Shown here piece after piece: positions 45,638 to 56,684 of a DNA stretch of 64,000 bases. The translations under genes and the position numbers were made by a program. Below the pieces are notes generated by a model that was not told where the DNA came from, searched no databases, and was given only the letters and a program-made list of their open reading frames with translations. Origin of the DNA: Dastarcus helophoroides (Eukaryota; Arthropoda; Insecta; Coleoptera; Bothrideridae); the NCBI GenBank assembly GCA_028583605.1, contig CM053335.1:10484053-10548052 (forward strand), in the 5' to 3' direction. Position 1 is the first letter of the stretch; every line of letters starts with the position of its first letter.

Positions 45638-45951
45638 CGTATGCAAGAAGAATGCAACCTAGACTACAAATTCATGCAGCCCTCCAGGCGTGTATAGTAG
45701 TGAATCATAAGGTAGCTAGCTGAACTACCAACAGTTGAAACACTGCCACCTAGCGAAGCGGTTGCTCTCTAGGAGAGTTCCCAGAAGACAAGGATTCTAT
45801 AATGCACAGACCAATAGGTTTGAACATTTATTAGATTCGAAGTTTGGAAACCAAATACTGGTTTCGATCTAACAAGATCGAAACCGGTATTTGGTTTCCA
45901 AACTTCGAATCTAATAAATGTTCAAACCTATTGGTCTGTGCATTATAGAAT
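45638..45951 (-). mobile_element. Hammerhead-family repeat, copy B, rearranged into a palindrome
   Basis: In minus-strand sense it runs X (45,951-45,720) then Y (45,719-45,638), as in copy A. Its X part is a fold-back: 45,794-45,870 is the complement of 45,875-45,951, 77 bp arms with at most a single mismatch seen, separated by AACA. That AACA is the stem-II loop of the hammerhead. The CTGACGA core half is lost, so no ribozyme can form. Y ends with the CTTGCATACGG found in copy C. Confidence 0.8.
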
Positions 45952-47221
45952 AATATTTCCGGTCAATAAGGATCTACCATGAAGAACAATAAGTTTGTTA
46001 AGTTATTCATCAATATTATTGTACGCACAGTTCCACAATTTACAACGAAATAAAAAATTTACGCCATGCCACCTCGTGATAAGTAGTTTAATTTTGCAAG
46101 TTTTTTCTTGGATTTTAAACACTAATTTTTATGTTTTAATTATTAATTCCTAATTAAAAAGATCCGAGACATATTTATTTTTTTCTTTGTTTTTTATTTA
46201 TGCATTTTTGGTTTTTTTACGAATATGTAGAAAGGGCATTAATTTATAAAAATATATTTAGAAATATGAAGCTCAAACTGGAAATTACCAGATTAAAGTG
46301 GAACTTTCGGTTTTATTCCCCAAATTTTGACTTTTTTTGTGGAAATTTCAAACATAAAGTTCAAATTTAGGCCTTAATCTCGAAATTTCAAGTTTTCTTC
46401 ACGAAATTTCGAGGTAAGTCGTAAGTCGTAAGTCGTATTCTATGGTTAGGTTAGGCAGATGACAGTTGCGCTCCACCAACCCTTAGAAAATAATGGTATA
46501 TTCTAAGCACCAACCCATTAACAATTTAATATTAACACTTAGCATTAGGGTGCGTTCAGTAATTTTAATTTTTTATTAATCAAAATTTCTCAATTTTCTT
46601 GACATTTCAATATTAAAGTGGAATTTTCGAGAAAAAAGTCGAAATTTCGAGTCCAAAGTCGACATTTTACAGAAGTGTAGAAAGGACATTGATTAAAAAA
46701 AATATTTTTAGAAATTTCGGCTTCTTTCTCCAAATATTGATTTTTTTCGAAAATCGACTTTTTTTTCTCGAAATTTCGACTTCAATCTCGAAATTTCAGA
46801 TTTAAACTTGAAATTTCGCCCTTTAACTAAAAATTTTGAATTTACACTCGAAATTTCGACTTTGCTCTCAAAATTTCGACTTTTTTCTCGAAAATTCCAC
46901 TTATTTTCCGAAATTTCTACTTTTTTTAAAAAATTTCGAGATTAAAGTCGAAATTTCGACTTTAATCTCGGAAGTTCGACTTTAGTCTCGGATTTTCGAC
47001 TTTAGTCTCAGATTTTCGAATTCGATATCGGATTTTTTCTTAAAATTTCGAGAATAGTCGAAATTTGTATACTCTATGGTGAAATTAGACAGATGACATT
47101 TGCGTCCCACCACCCTTTTTCCCAATAATCTTGACAGTTGATAGTAGGGTGCGTTCAATAACTGCTATATTTAATTACCAAAATTTCGCCTCTTTTTCTC
47201 GAAATTTCGAGATTAAAGTGG
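45952..47221. repeat. Degenerate ~20 bp repeat, TTTTCTCGAAATTTCGAC orientation
   Basis: Units read mainly TTTCTCGAAATTTCGACTTT on the plus strand, opposite to the array after 47.57 kb. A longer block with CAGATGACAGTTGCG...GGGTGCGTTCA occurs near 46,455-46,560 and again near 47,090-47,160, about 630 bp apart. No gene is present. Confidence 0.7.
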
Positions 47222-47305
47222 AAATTTTGAGAAGTAGTAGTAGTAGTTTATTTAAAATGTATAAAATACATATTAATTACAAATGGTTTATAAAATAATG
47301 GCAAC

Positions 47306-47336
<31 letters not shown>

Positions 47337-47567
47337 ATATTATGACAAATGACAATAAATTAATCTAACATATTAAAAAAATACACATGTATAAAATTCT
47401 GAAGCTATTTTCTAGGGATAATTTTTCGTAAAAGGCTCTTAAATTGATAGAGGGAATTAGAATTTTTTATTGCAACAGGTAAGTTGTTGAATTCACATAA
47501 ACCATCAAAAAATAGTGATCTTTTGGTACTTTTCTTTTTAACTGTGTTTATATAAAAGTTTGTGTGT
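47222..47567 (-). mobile_element. 5'-truncated non-LTR retrotransposon (LINE) 3' end
   Basis: On the minus strand a frame from about 47,566 to a TAG at 47,407-47,405 reads TNFYINTVKKKSTKRSLFF, then DGLCEFNNLPVAIKNSN and SLYQFKSLLRKIIPRK. This is the familiar end of a LINE reverse-transcriptase ORF: an aromatic or FF motif, NxLP, then FKxxLR. A ~180 bp 3' UTR follows, with (TTA)n and AATAAA, ending in a CTACTACTAC tail at 47,222. The element is cut short at 47,567, where the minisatellite starts. The clade (CR1/L2/Jockey-like) is not certain. Confidence 0.75.
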
Positions 47568-50500
47568 GAAAAAAGTCGAAATTTTGAGTTTTAAATCAAA
47601 ATACCGTCGTTAGGATCGAAATTTGGAGAAAAAAGTCGAAATTTCGAGAAAGAAGTCGAAATTTCGAGAAAAAAGTCGAACTTTTTAAATTAAGGTCGAA
47701 ATTTTGAGAAAAAAGTCGAAATTTAGAAAAAACGTCAAATTTTCTATAAAAAAGTCCAAATTTCGAAATATTTCGAGAAGAAAGTCAAAACTTGAGAAAA
47801 ATGTCAAAATTTTGAGAAAAAAGTCGAAATATCAAGAAAATAGTCGAAATTTAAGAAAATAGTCGAAATTTCGAGAAAAAAGACGAAATTTCGAGAAATA
47901 AACGTCAAAATTTGCGAAAAAAGTCGAAAATTGAAAAAGAAAAAACAAAATTTCGAGAAAAAAGTCAAACTTTTCAGATTAAGTATGAAATGTGTGAAAA
48001 AAGTCAAAATTTCTAGAAAAAAGACAAAATTCCGAGAGGAAAAGTCGAAATTTGAGAAAATAGTCGAAATTTTCAGAAGAATGTTACAATTTAGATATTA
48101 AGGTTAAATTATCGAGAAAAAACTCGATATTTGAAGAAAAAGTCAAAAATTGAGAAAAAAAACGGAATTTTAAGAAAAAAGTCTAACTTCAGATTAAGGT
48201 CGAAATTTCGAGAGAAAAGTCGAAATTTCGAGGAAAAAGTCGAAAATCGAGAAATAAAAAACAAAATATTGGGAAAAAAGTCAAACTTTTCAGATTAAGG
48301 GCAAAATTTGAGTTTAAAGTCAAAATTTCGAGAAAAAAGTCAAAATCTCGAGAAAAAAAGTCGAAATTTGAGAAAATAGTCGAAATTTCGAGAAGAATGT
48401 CACAATTTCGATAATAAGGTCAAAATTTCGAATAAAAAGCCTATATTTGAGAAAAAAGTCAAAAATTGAGAAAAAAAAACGGAATTTTAAGAAAAAAGAC
48501 GAACTTTTCAGATTAGGGTCGAAATTTCAAAAAAAAGTCGAAATTTGAGAAAATAGTCGACATCTCCAGAAAAAAATTGAAATTCCGAGAAAAAAAGTCG
48601 AAATTTGCGAAAAGAGTCGAAATTTCGGGAAAAAAGTCACAACTTTAAGTTTAAATTCGAAATTTCGAGAAAAATGTCGAAATTTCGATATTAACGTCAA
48701 CATTTCGAGAAAAAAGTCGAAATTTGGGACACAAGTTAAAAATTGAAGGATAAAAAACGAAATTTGGAAAAAAAGTTGAACTTTTCAAATTAAGGTCAAA
48801 ATTTCGAGAAAAAAGTCAAAATTTGAGAAAAATGTCGAAATTTGAGAAAATAGTCGGAATTTCGAGAAAAAAGTTTAAATTCCAAGAAAAAAGTCGAAAT
48901 TTGCGAAAAAAGTCGTAGTTTCGGGAAAAAAGTCACAATTTTGAGTTTAAATTCGAAATTTTGAGAAAAATGTCGAAATTTTGATATTAAGGTCAACATT
49001 TCAAGAAAAAAGGCTAAATTTGGAAAACAAGTCAAAAATTGAGAGATAAAAAACGAAATTTTGAGAAAAAAGTTGAACTTTTCAAATTAAGGTCGAAATT
49101 TCGGGAAAAAAGTTGAAATTTCTTGGAAAGAAGTCAAAACTTGCGAAAAAAGTTGAAATTTTGGGTTTAAAGTCGAAATTTCGAGAAAAATGTCCAAATG
49201 TTGAAATATTTCGAGAAGAAAGTCGAAATGTTGAAATATTTCGAGAAGAAAGTCGAAATGTTGAAATATTTCGAGAAGAAAGTCGAAATTTGAGAAAAGA
49301 GTCAAAATTTCGAGAAAAAAGTCGAAATTTCAAGGAAAAAGTCGAAATTTCGAGAAAATAGTCGAACTTTCGAGAAAAATGTCACAATTCGATATTAAGC
49401 TCAAAATTTTGAAAAAAAGGTGGATAATTGAGAAAAAAACGAAATGTCAAGAAAAAAGTCGAACTTTTCAAATTAAGGTCGAAATTTCGAGAAAAAGTCG
49501 AAATTTGAGAAAGACGTCAAAATTTTGAGAAAAAAGTCGAAAATTTGAAAAAATGGTCGAAATTTTAAAAAAAAATCAAAATTTCGAGGAAAAAAGACGA
49601 AATTTGCAAAAAAAGTCAAAATTTCGGGAAAACAAGTCAAAATTTTGAGTTTAAATTCAAAATTTTCTAAAAAATAGGCAAAATTTCGATACTAAGGTCA
49701 AAATTTCGAGAAAGAAAACGAAATCTGGGAAAAAAGTCGAAAATTGAGAGATAAAAAACGAAATTTCGAGAAAAAAGTCGAACTTTTCAAATTGAGGTGA
49801 AAATTTCGAGAAAAAAGTCGAACTTTTCAAATTGAGGTGAAAATTTCGAGAAAAAAGTCCTAATTTCGAGAAAAAAGTCGAAATTTCGAGAAAAAAGTCG
49901 AAATTCTGAGCAAAAAGTTGAAATTTTGAGTTTAAAGTCGAAATTTTAAGGAAAATGACAAAATTTTAATAATAAGGTCAAAATTTCGAAAAAAAAGTCG
50001 AAAATCGAGCAAAAAAAAACGAAATTTTGAGAAAAAAGTCGAAATTTGTGAAAAATTTCGAAATTTAAAAAAAGAGTCTAAATTTCGAGAAAAAACATCG
50101 AAATTTGCGAAAAAAGTAAAAGTTTCGGGAAAAAAGCCAAAATTTTGAGTTTAAATTCGAAATTTCGAGAAAAATGTCGAAATTTCGACATTAGGGTTAA
50201 AATTTCGAGAAAAAAGTTGAAATTTGGGAAAAAAGTCGAAAATTGAGAGATAAATAGCAAAATTTCTAGAAAAAAGTTGAACTTTTCAAATTAGGGTCGA
50301 AATTCTGAGACAAAAGTCGTAATGTTGATAAAAAAAGTCGAAATTTCGAAAAAAAAGTCGAACTTTCGAGAAAAAGGTCGAAATTTGCGAAAAAAGTTGA
50401 AATTTTAAGTTTAAAGTCGAAATTTCTAGGAAAATGTCAAAATTTTGATATTAAGGTCAAAATTTCGAGAAAAAAGTTAAAAATTAAGAAAAAAAAAACA

Positions 50501-50900
50501 AAATTTCGAGATAATAAGTCCATATTTGAGCAAAAAAATCGAAATTTGAGAAAAAAGTGAAATAGTCGAGAAAAAATTTAAAATTTTGAGAAAATAAATC
50601 GATATTTGAGCAAAAAACTCGAAATTTGAGAAAAAAAAGTAGAAATTTCGAGATTAAGGTCAAAATTTCCAGATAAAAATCGAAATTTCTAAAAATAACA
50701 TTTTCTCTGTAATCGATGTCCTTTATACGCCTTTGTAAGATTTCGTCTCTACTCGTTAAATTTCGATTTAAAAATTAAAATTTTAACTTTTTTCTAGAAA
50801 TTTCGACTGTAACCTCCAAATTTCGACTTTTTTTCGAAATTTTCACATTAAAGTCGAAATTTTGACTTTAATATCAGGATTTAGAGGAGAAAAAGCCAAC
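47568..50900. repeat. ~20 bp minisatellite, GAGAAAAAAGTCGAAATTTC orientation
   Basis: More than 3 kb of diverged units of about 20 bp. Local recent duplications include three copies of a 30 bp unit (AAATGTTGAAATATTTCGAG plus AAGAAAGTCG) at 49,196-49,285 and two copies of a ~47 bp unit near 49,758-49,850. Orientation flips back after about 50,760. Many Phe/Ser- or Lys/Glu-rich open frames are chance products. Confidence 0.85.
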
Positions 50901-51620
50901 ACTTCGTGATTTATTTCTTTTTCAAATTGATGTCCTTTCTACGCTCTTGTAATTTTTACTTCAAAAAAAGTAAACAAACTTTTTTTAAGTTTTGTAGTGT
51001 GGTCAGTAGAGGTCAGTAGAATAATGCCCAGCTTCTGCCCAGTTCATGGGCTAAAGATAATTCTCATTTTTCCTTCTATTGCATGAGATATTCGACTTGA
51101 AAAACTCATTACCTAAGGGACGTCTACTCGAAATGAGAAACGGGGAAATAAGACAAACAAAGCGGCTTTTCACACGAGAGACCTTTGTGCGATATTGCAC
51201 TCGAGAGAAAATCCCTGTAAACGACGCGTTCGAACGAGGATGCCCATTTGACATATGCAGGAAATGAACAATTACCGTAACGCACACAGATACGAGGTTT
51301 GATCAACTAAAAAAAGAACATTTGAGCCCTTTGTGCCGCTCAATTTTAAAAGCGCTGGACGGTCAAGTGACAACTGAAAATCCTGAAATTAATGCTGAGT
51401 GACGTGAAGACAGGTTAACTATCGTTTGTTTGATTTTCACTCTTTTTTTTGACTTTCTCCAAAGATATTGACTGTTTTAAAGCTTTTTTAAATTAAATTT
51501 CGTATGTATACTTTTTTACTAAATTTCACTGTTAATCTGGAAACTTTAAAATGCCTGAAAATATTGAAGTTTTGATTTCTAAAATTTAAAATTTCACTCA
51601 GAACGTCAAAATTTTCAGAA
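50901..51620. other. Intron sequence without recognised gene
   Basis: This is the least repetitive DNA of the 18.6 kb intron. Overlapping frames on both strands at 51,051-51,306 have no known domain and no splice context. Confidence 0.45.
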
Positions 51621-51919
51621 AAACTCTCTCGCTCTCTCTCTGTCTCTCTCTCTCTCTTCCTCCCTCTCTTTCTTTCTCTCTCTTCTGTCTCTTCTTTTTC
51701 CTCTCTTCTCTCTCTCTCTTTTCTCTCTATTTTCTCAGTCTCTCTCTCTCTCTCTTTCCTATCTCTTTTTTTCTCTCTTTTCTCTCTTTTCTGTCTCTCC
51801 CTTTTCTCTCTCTGTTTCTCTCTCTTTTCTCTTTCTCTCCCTCTCTCTCCTCTCTCCCCCTCTTCTGTCTCTTCTCTCTCTTTTCTCTCTCTTTCTCTCT
51901 TTCTTCTCTTTCTGTCGTT

Positions 51920-51950
<31 letters not shown>

Positions 51951-52318
51951 CTCTCTTTCTATCTCTCTCTTCTCTCTCTTCCCTCTCGTCTCTCTCTTCT
52001 CTCTCTCTCCTCTCTCTCTTTCTCTTCTCTCTCTCTCTTTCCTCTCTCTCGCCCTCTCCTCTCTCTATCTCTGTCACTCCTCTCTCTCCCCTCTCTCTCT
52101 CTCCTCTCTCTTCTCTCTTTCTCTCTCTCTCCTTTCTCTCCTCTCTCTCCTCTCTTTCCTCTCTCTCCTCTTTCTCCTCTCTCTCCTCTCTCTCCTCTCT
52201 CTCCTCTCTCTCCTCTCTCTCCTCTCTCTCCTCTCTCTCTCCTCTCTCTCTCTCCTCTCTCTCCTCCTTCTCTCCTCTCTCTCTCTTATTTCTTTTCTCT
52301 CCCTCTTCTCTCTCCTCA
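51621..52318. repeat. ~700 bp polypyrimidine tract (TCTC-rich)
   Basis: It is almost wholly C and T on the plus strand, so the gene-sense strand is purine-only (GAGA-rich). A regular CTCTCTCCT sub-repeat lies near 52,150-52,240. The Arg/Glu-only 199-codon minus frame across it is a composition effect. Confidence 0.9.
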
Positions 52319-52644
52319 CTCAACATTTTGACTTTCTTAAAGATTTTGGCTTTGGTTTTTCAATTTTTTTTAATTAAATTTTGTATAGATGCGTTTTATT
52401 TTTACTAAATTTCACTTTTAATCGGGGGATTTTGAAATTTCGATTTTTCATAAAGACTTTTTCTCAAAAGTCTTTTCAAATTTTGTCCTTATTCTCAATT
52501 TCAATATTTCAAAAATTGTCACCTTTTTTTTTACATTTTAACTCTAGTTTTTTGTAAATTTTATTTGTTTTTGAAAAATTGTTTTTAAAAATTTTGATCT
52601 TTTTTCAAATTTAAACTTGTTTTGAAAATTTTCTATTTTTGCAA

Positions 52645-52770
52645 TCCTCTCTGTGTCTTTCCTTCTTTCTCTCTTTTCCCCTCTCCTTCATATCTATCTC
52701 TTTTCCCTTTCTCCCATCTCCCTTTCTCCCTCTCTCTCATCTCCACCTCCCTCATCTATCTCTTTCCTCC

Positions 52771-52828
<58 letters not shown>

Positions 52829-53012
52829 GTCACTCCTCTCTCTCCCCTCTCTCTCTCCTTTCTCTCCTCTTTCTCCTCTCTCTTCTCTCTCTCCTCTTTC
52901 TCCTCTCTCTCCTCTCTCTCCTCTCTCTCCTCTCTCTCTCTTCTCTCTCCTCTCTCTCCTCTCTCTCTCCTCTCTCTCTCTTATTTCTTTTTTCTTCCTC
53001 TTCTCTCTCCTT
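52645..53012. repeat. Polypyrimidine tract, second block
   Basis: The flanks repeat too: the AACATTTTGACTTTCTTAAAG block lies at 52,322 and again at 53,017, so a unit of about 695 bp was duplicated together with its TCTC tract. Confidence 0.9.
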
Positions 53013-53338
53013 ACTCAACATTTTGACTTTCTTAAAGATTTTGGCAGTTTTTCAATTTTTTTTTAAATTAAATTTTGTATAGATACGTTTTATTTTTACT
53101 AAATTTCACTTTTAATCGGGAGATTTTGAAATTTCGATTTTTTCATAAAGACTTTTTCTCAAAAGTCTTTTCAAATTTTGTGCTTATTCTAAATTTCAAT
53201 ATTTCAAAAATTGTCACCTTTTTTTTACATTTTAACTCCAGTTTTTTGTAAATTTTATTTGTTTTTAAAAAATTGTTTTTAAAAATTTTGATCTTTTTTC
53301 AAATTTAAACTTGTTTTGAAAATTTTCTATTTTTGCAA

Positions 53339-53553
53339 TCCTCTCTGTGTCTCTCCTTCTTTCTCTCTCTCTCTTTCTCTCTCTCTTCCCCTCCACCATA
53401 TTTCTCTCTCTCTCTCTATTCCATCTCTCTCTCTCTCTTTTCCCCTCTCCTTCATATCTATCTCTTTTTCCCTCTCTCCCATCTCCCTTTCTCCCTCTCT
53501 CTCTCATCTTCACCTCCCTCATCTTTCTCTATCTCTTTCCTCCATACCTCTCT

Positions 53554-53584
<31 letters not shown>

Positions 53585-53606
53585 CTCTCTCCCTCTCTCT
53601 TTCTTG
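53339..53606. repeat. Polypyrimidine tract, third block
   Basis: It is preceded by the same TTCTATTTTTGCAATCCTCT entry as the second block and followed by a diverged AACATTTTGACTTTCTCC exit. It is shorter than the other two. Confidence 0.9.
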
Positions 53607-55339
53607 TAACTCAACATTTTGACTTTCTCCAAAAATTTTAACTGTTTCTTCAGTTTTTTTTTTTGAATTAAATTTCTATAGGTTTTTTTTAATACTAATT
53701 TCACTTTTAATCTAAAGATTTCCTTCAAAACTATAAAATGTCTGAAATTATTGAAATTTTGATTTTTAAATTTAAAATTTCACTAAGAGCGTTAACATGT
53801 TTAGAAGACAGAATTTAGAGATGGAATAAAAATTTAAAAAAATCGAACTTTCTAGACAAAGTAAGAAATTTGATTCCAAAACCAAAATTCTAAAAAAATT
53901 AAATTTTAAATATAATCTAGAAAGCTATCAAAGGCAAATTATTTCCAAAAAAAAAAGAAATCATTTTAGCAACTATTTTCGGGTTTAAAAATTCTAACTT
54001 TAAGATTAAAAAGGAAGGTTTGAAAAAATGTCAGTAAAAAATTAGATATTTTCTTGAAATTTCGGCTTTTTGTCTCATAATTTAGCTCAAAATTTCAAAC
54101 TGTTTCAAAAAAATTGGAATTTTTTTGGAAGTCGAAAAAAATTTGATTTCGAAACTCGAAATTTTGCTCCCAATTTCAAAATTTTCCAAAAAGATGAAAT
54201 TACGTACAACAGAACTTTTTAGAAAAAAATTGAATTTTCTAGACAGTCAAAATTTTGGTTTCTAAATCAGATTTTAAAAAGCAAATTGTTTTGAGGGTAA
54301 ATTGTGTGTAGGGTTAATTATTTGGAGGGTAAACTGTTTTAGTAAATTGTTTTGGAATGTTGCTACAAAAAAGCTCAATTTATAAAAAAACTCTTCTTCA
54401 ACTTTCAAGTTTAAAAATTTTAAAGCAAACACTGAAGTAGAAAATTGTCTACAAGAGTGTTTCAGTTTTCCTGTTTCAACTTTCAAAAGCTCAAAACCTC
54501 GAAATGTTCGAAAACAAAAATTGAAATTTCAAAATTAAAATTTCAACTACTTTTTAACCTGGAATCCATAAAATTTACCTGAAAACGTGACTTTTGGGAC
54601 CTTTCAAAATCAAGATTTTAAAGTCGAATTGAAAGCGATTGGAAAATTAAATGTTTTTAAATAAGAAAAATGAAAATTTATAAAAATAATTTTCCATTTT
54701 TGATTCGTAAATCCTAAAAATTAAATTAGGTGTCCAAGTCGGAGAAAATATGAAAAAAATGCTCGTTCTCCTTACGACTTCTGAAGAAAAAATTTAGCCG
54801 CAAAGGTCAAAATGATTAAAAAAAACTTGATGTTTTGAAATTAAAATTAAAAATAAATCAATTTTTAAATTGAAAATGTTGGAATTACGGTGAAATTTTT
54901 GATAAAATTGCAGAGGTTTACATTTAAAATACTCGAAATATGTATTCGAAAATTTTTTGAATGCGTTTTATATTTGAAAAAAGATTTTTTTCATAAAAGA
55001 TCGTCTATTCTAGCAGTTTGCGGTTAATTATTTACTCTACAAAATAAACGAGGTTTAAACTTCTTGATATAAAGTGTTCGATAGTTAAAAAAAGTGTGGA
55101 AAATCCTGCTTTGGGTCAAGATTAATTCTGAACTATTTCCTTCGTTAAACGTTCTTTTAAAGTCACCTCAAAGATGTTCACAACTATTCAAACGTCTTAA
55201 AACGTGGACCGCAATTTATCAAGTTACTAAAATTACTTTCGAAAGCGACACGACGACTACCTAACTTAATCTTCGACCCGTCGACTTCATCACACATTAA
55301 AGTTAAGTTAGAGATTACAAATGTCAGAAATCAATTTAC
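53607..55339. other. Intron sequence, AT-rich
   Basis: This is intron next to the TM1-TM2 exon. Degenerate repeat words fade out after about 54.9 kb and the last 300 bp before the exon are unique. No other exon was found. Confidence 0.5.
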
Positions 55340-55484
55340 CTTTCGATAAGATAGATGAACAAACTTTGGTAGATGCAAAAAACTGCCACACAGAAGTCGG
55401 CGACGGCCAAATTCGCAAGAAAAAAGTTGGTAATCGATCGCAGCCTCCTACTCATTGTAACCACGAGAATAACCAGAAGATTAC
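55340..55484 (-). CDS. Trissin-receptor-like class A GPCR, exon for end of TM1 to TM2
   Basis: This 145 nt internal exon is read on the minus strand. Acceptor TTTGTTGCAG precedes it and donor GTAAAT follows it. It starts with two bases that finish a glycine codon, encodes 47 residues, and ends with two bases (AG) that need one more. The peptide runs from Asn in the TM1 GN motif (NLLVILVVT) through SRRLRSITNFF to the TM2 signature LANLAVADF, with the conserved Asp, and then YLIE. This N-x-x-V and LAxAD pattern is diagnostic of rhodopsin-class GPCRs. The SRRLRSITNFFLANLAVAD stretch looks like insect trissin receptors as I remember them. The trailing AG joins the leading T of the next exon to make Ser, giving the expected LIES-WV junction. 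The opposite strand is open for 86 codons here, but that is a shadow. The exon with the N-terminus and first half of TM1 is not recognisable in the remaining 8.5 kb upstream. Confidence 0.88.
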
Positions 55485-55865
55485 CTGCAACAAATCAAAA
55501 AGAGTAATTTTTCGTTCACTCAAATATAAAAAAAAATGTTTCTGTATAGTCTGTAGTTGTAATTTTTGGAATGTTCACTAGTTCTTTTCTTGATCATCAG
55601 AATACACGCCAAATTGTTATTGAACTTTGACCTAAGGTCAAATCTTAGCTTACTTGTCTATTTAGCAGAACTAGTCAAATTAATTTTAAAAAGGAATCAG
55701 TACATTACCCATTACTTGTTCAGAAAAAAGAGTGAAATTACTTCGAATTACATTACCATTGGTTAAAAAGTGATTCAATTGCCCATTACTTAGAAAAAGG
55801 AATTAATTACAAAGCAATTACATTTTCAATTACTTTTAAATTTTACAATATAAATGATAACATAT

Positions 55866-56080
55866 AATTTTAGTGAAACGGACTGATCCTTGGTTATGTT
55901 CAAAAATTGAAATACAAATATTGTCCCCTAAAACCAAGAAAGAAACACAACAAAGGTTGCATCAGTATCTCTCTGAAGATGATAGCTTGGCTGTCGAAAC
56001 GCGTTAGAGCAACCTTTGTTGTGTTTTTTAATCTTTCTTGTTTTCAGGGGACAAGATTTGTATTTCTATTTTTGATAACA
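55866..56080. mobile_element. Complete fold-back element, single core
   Basis: The left arm (55,870-55,961) carries CGGACTGATCCTTGGTTATG, AAATACAAATATTGTCCCC and CAACAAAGGTTGC. The right arm (56,007-56,080) carries the complements. The core is CTCTCTGAAGATGATAGC, GGCTGTCGAAACGCG. This is the simplest copy of the family and defines arms of about 75-95 bp. It lies 0.4 kb upstream of the TM1-TM2 exon. Confidence 0.8.
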
Positions 56081-56591
56081 TATAATGTACAAAATTCATT
56101 TTTTATTTAATAACACAAAATAAACTAATAACTAAAGCAAACATACACAATGTAATGTCAACTTTAGCGCCATAAATGTTATGATTTATATTACAGGAAA
56201 GAGGCTACTAAAAACTTGTGGTGGTGTCACGATTTTTTTTTCGGAAAATTCTTTTTTAGATTTTAAGCTCGAAAATTCTTCGTTTTAGCTTTTTTTATAA
56301 CTTGTTAGTTTAAACTTGAAAAATACACATTTTTAAAATGCTCCATTTAAAATCAAACTTAAGTTAAATCTCGTTCAAAATTTTAACAATTCTAGACATT
56401 TTAAAAGTGAGATTCTTTAAAAAATTTTAAAATTTGTAGAAACAGGCGATTATTAAAAAAAATGAAGTTACAAAAGCCCAAAGTTTCAATAAAAAGGTCA
56501 ACATTTCAAAAAAGTAAACGCAAAAAAGTCCAAGTTTTCATAAAAAGTCGAGGTTTTGAAAGTAGGTAGACATTTTGAAGAAAGTGAAAAG

Positions 56592-56640
<49 letters not shown>

Positions 56641-56684
56641 CAATTCCCTTATACCGTAAGGTGTCGGGATTGGTATTCTCTATT

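Noticed and set aside
46441..46455. Insect telomere repeat (TTAGG)n
   Set aside because: Only two units (GGTTAGGTTAGG) occur; this is not an array.
49082..49361. Overlapping 72-83 codon frames on both strands with repeating FRLSSRNIST-type peptides
   Set aside because: A 30 bp tandem unit kept open on both strands; no protein-like composition.
51727..52326. 199-codon minus-strand frame made of Arg, Glu, Lys and Gly
   Set aside because: It is the translation of a GAGA-rich purine tract; all frames over the three tracts stay open for the same reason. No domain, start context or codon structure supports a gene.
55321..55581. 86-codon plus-strand frame with a good ATG
   Set aside because: It is antisense to the GPCR TM1-TM2 exon; the minus strand has conserved receptor motifs and both splice sites, which explains the sequence better.
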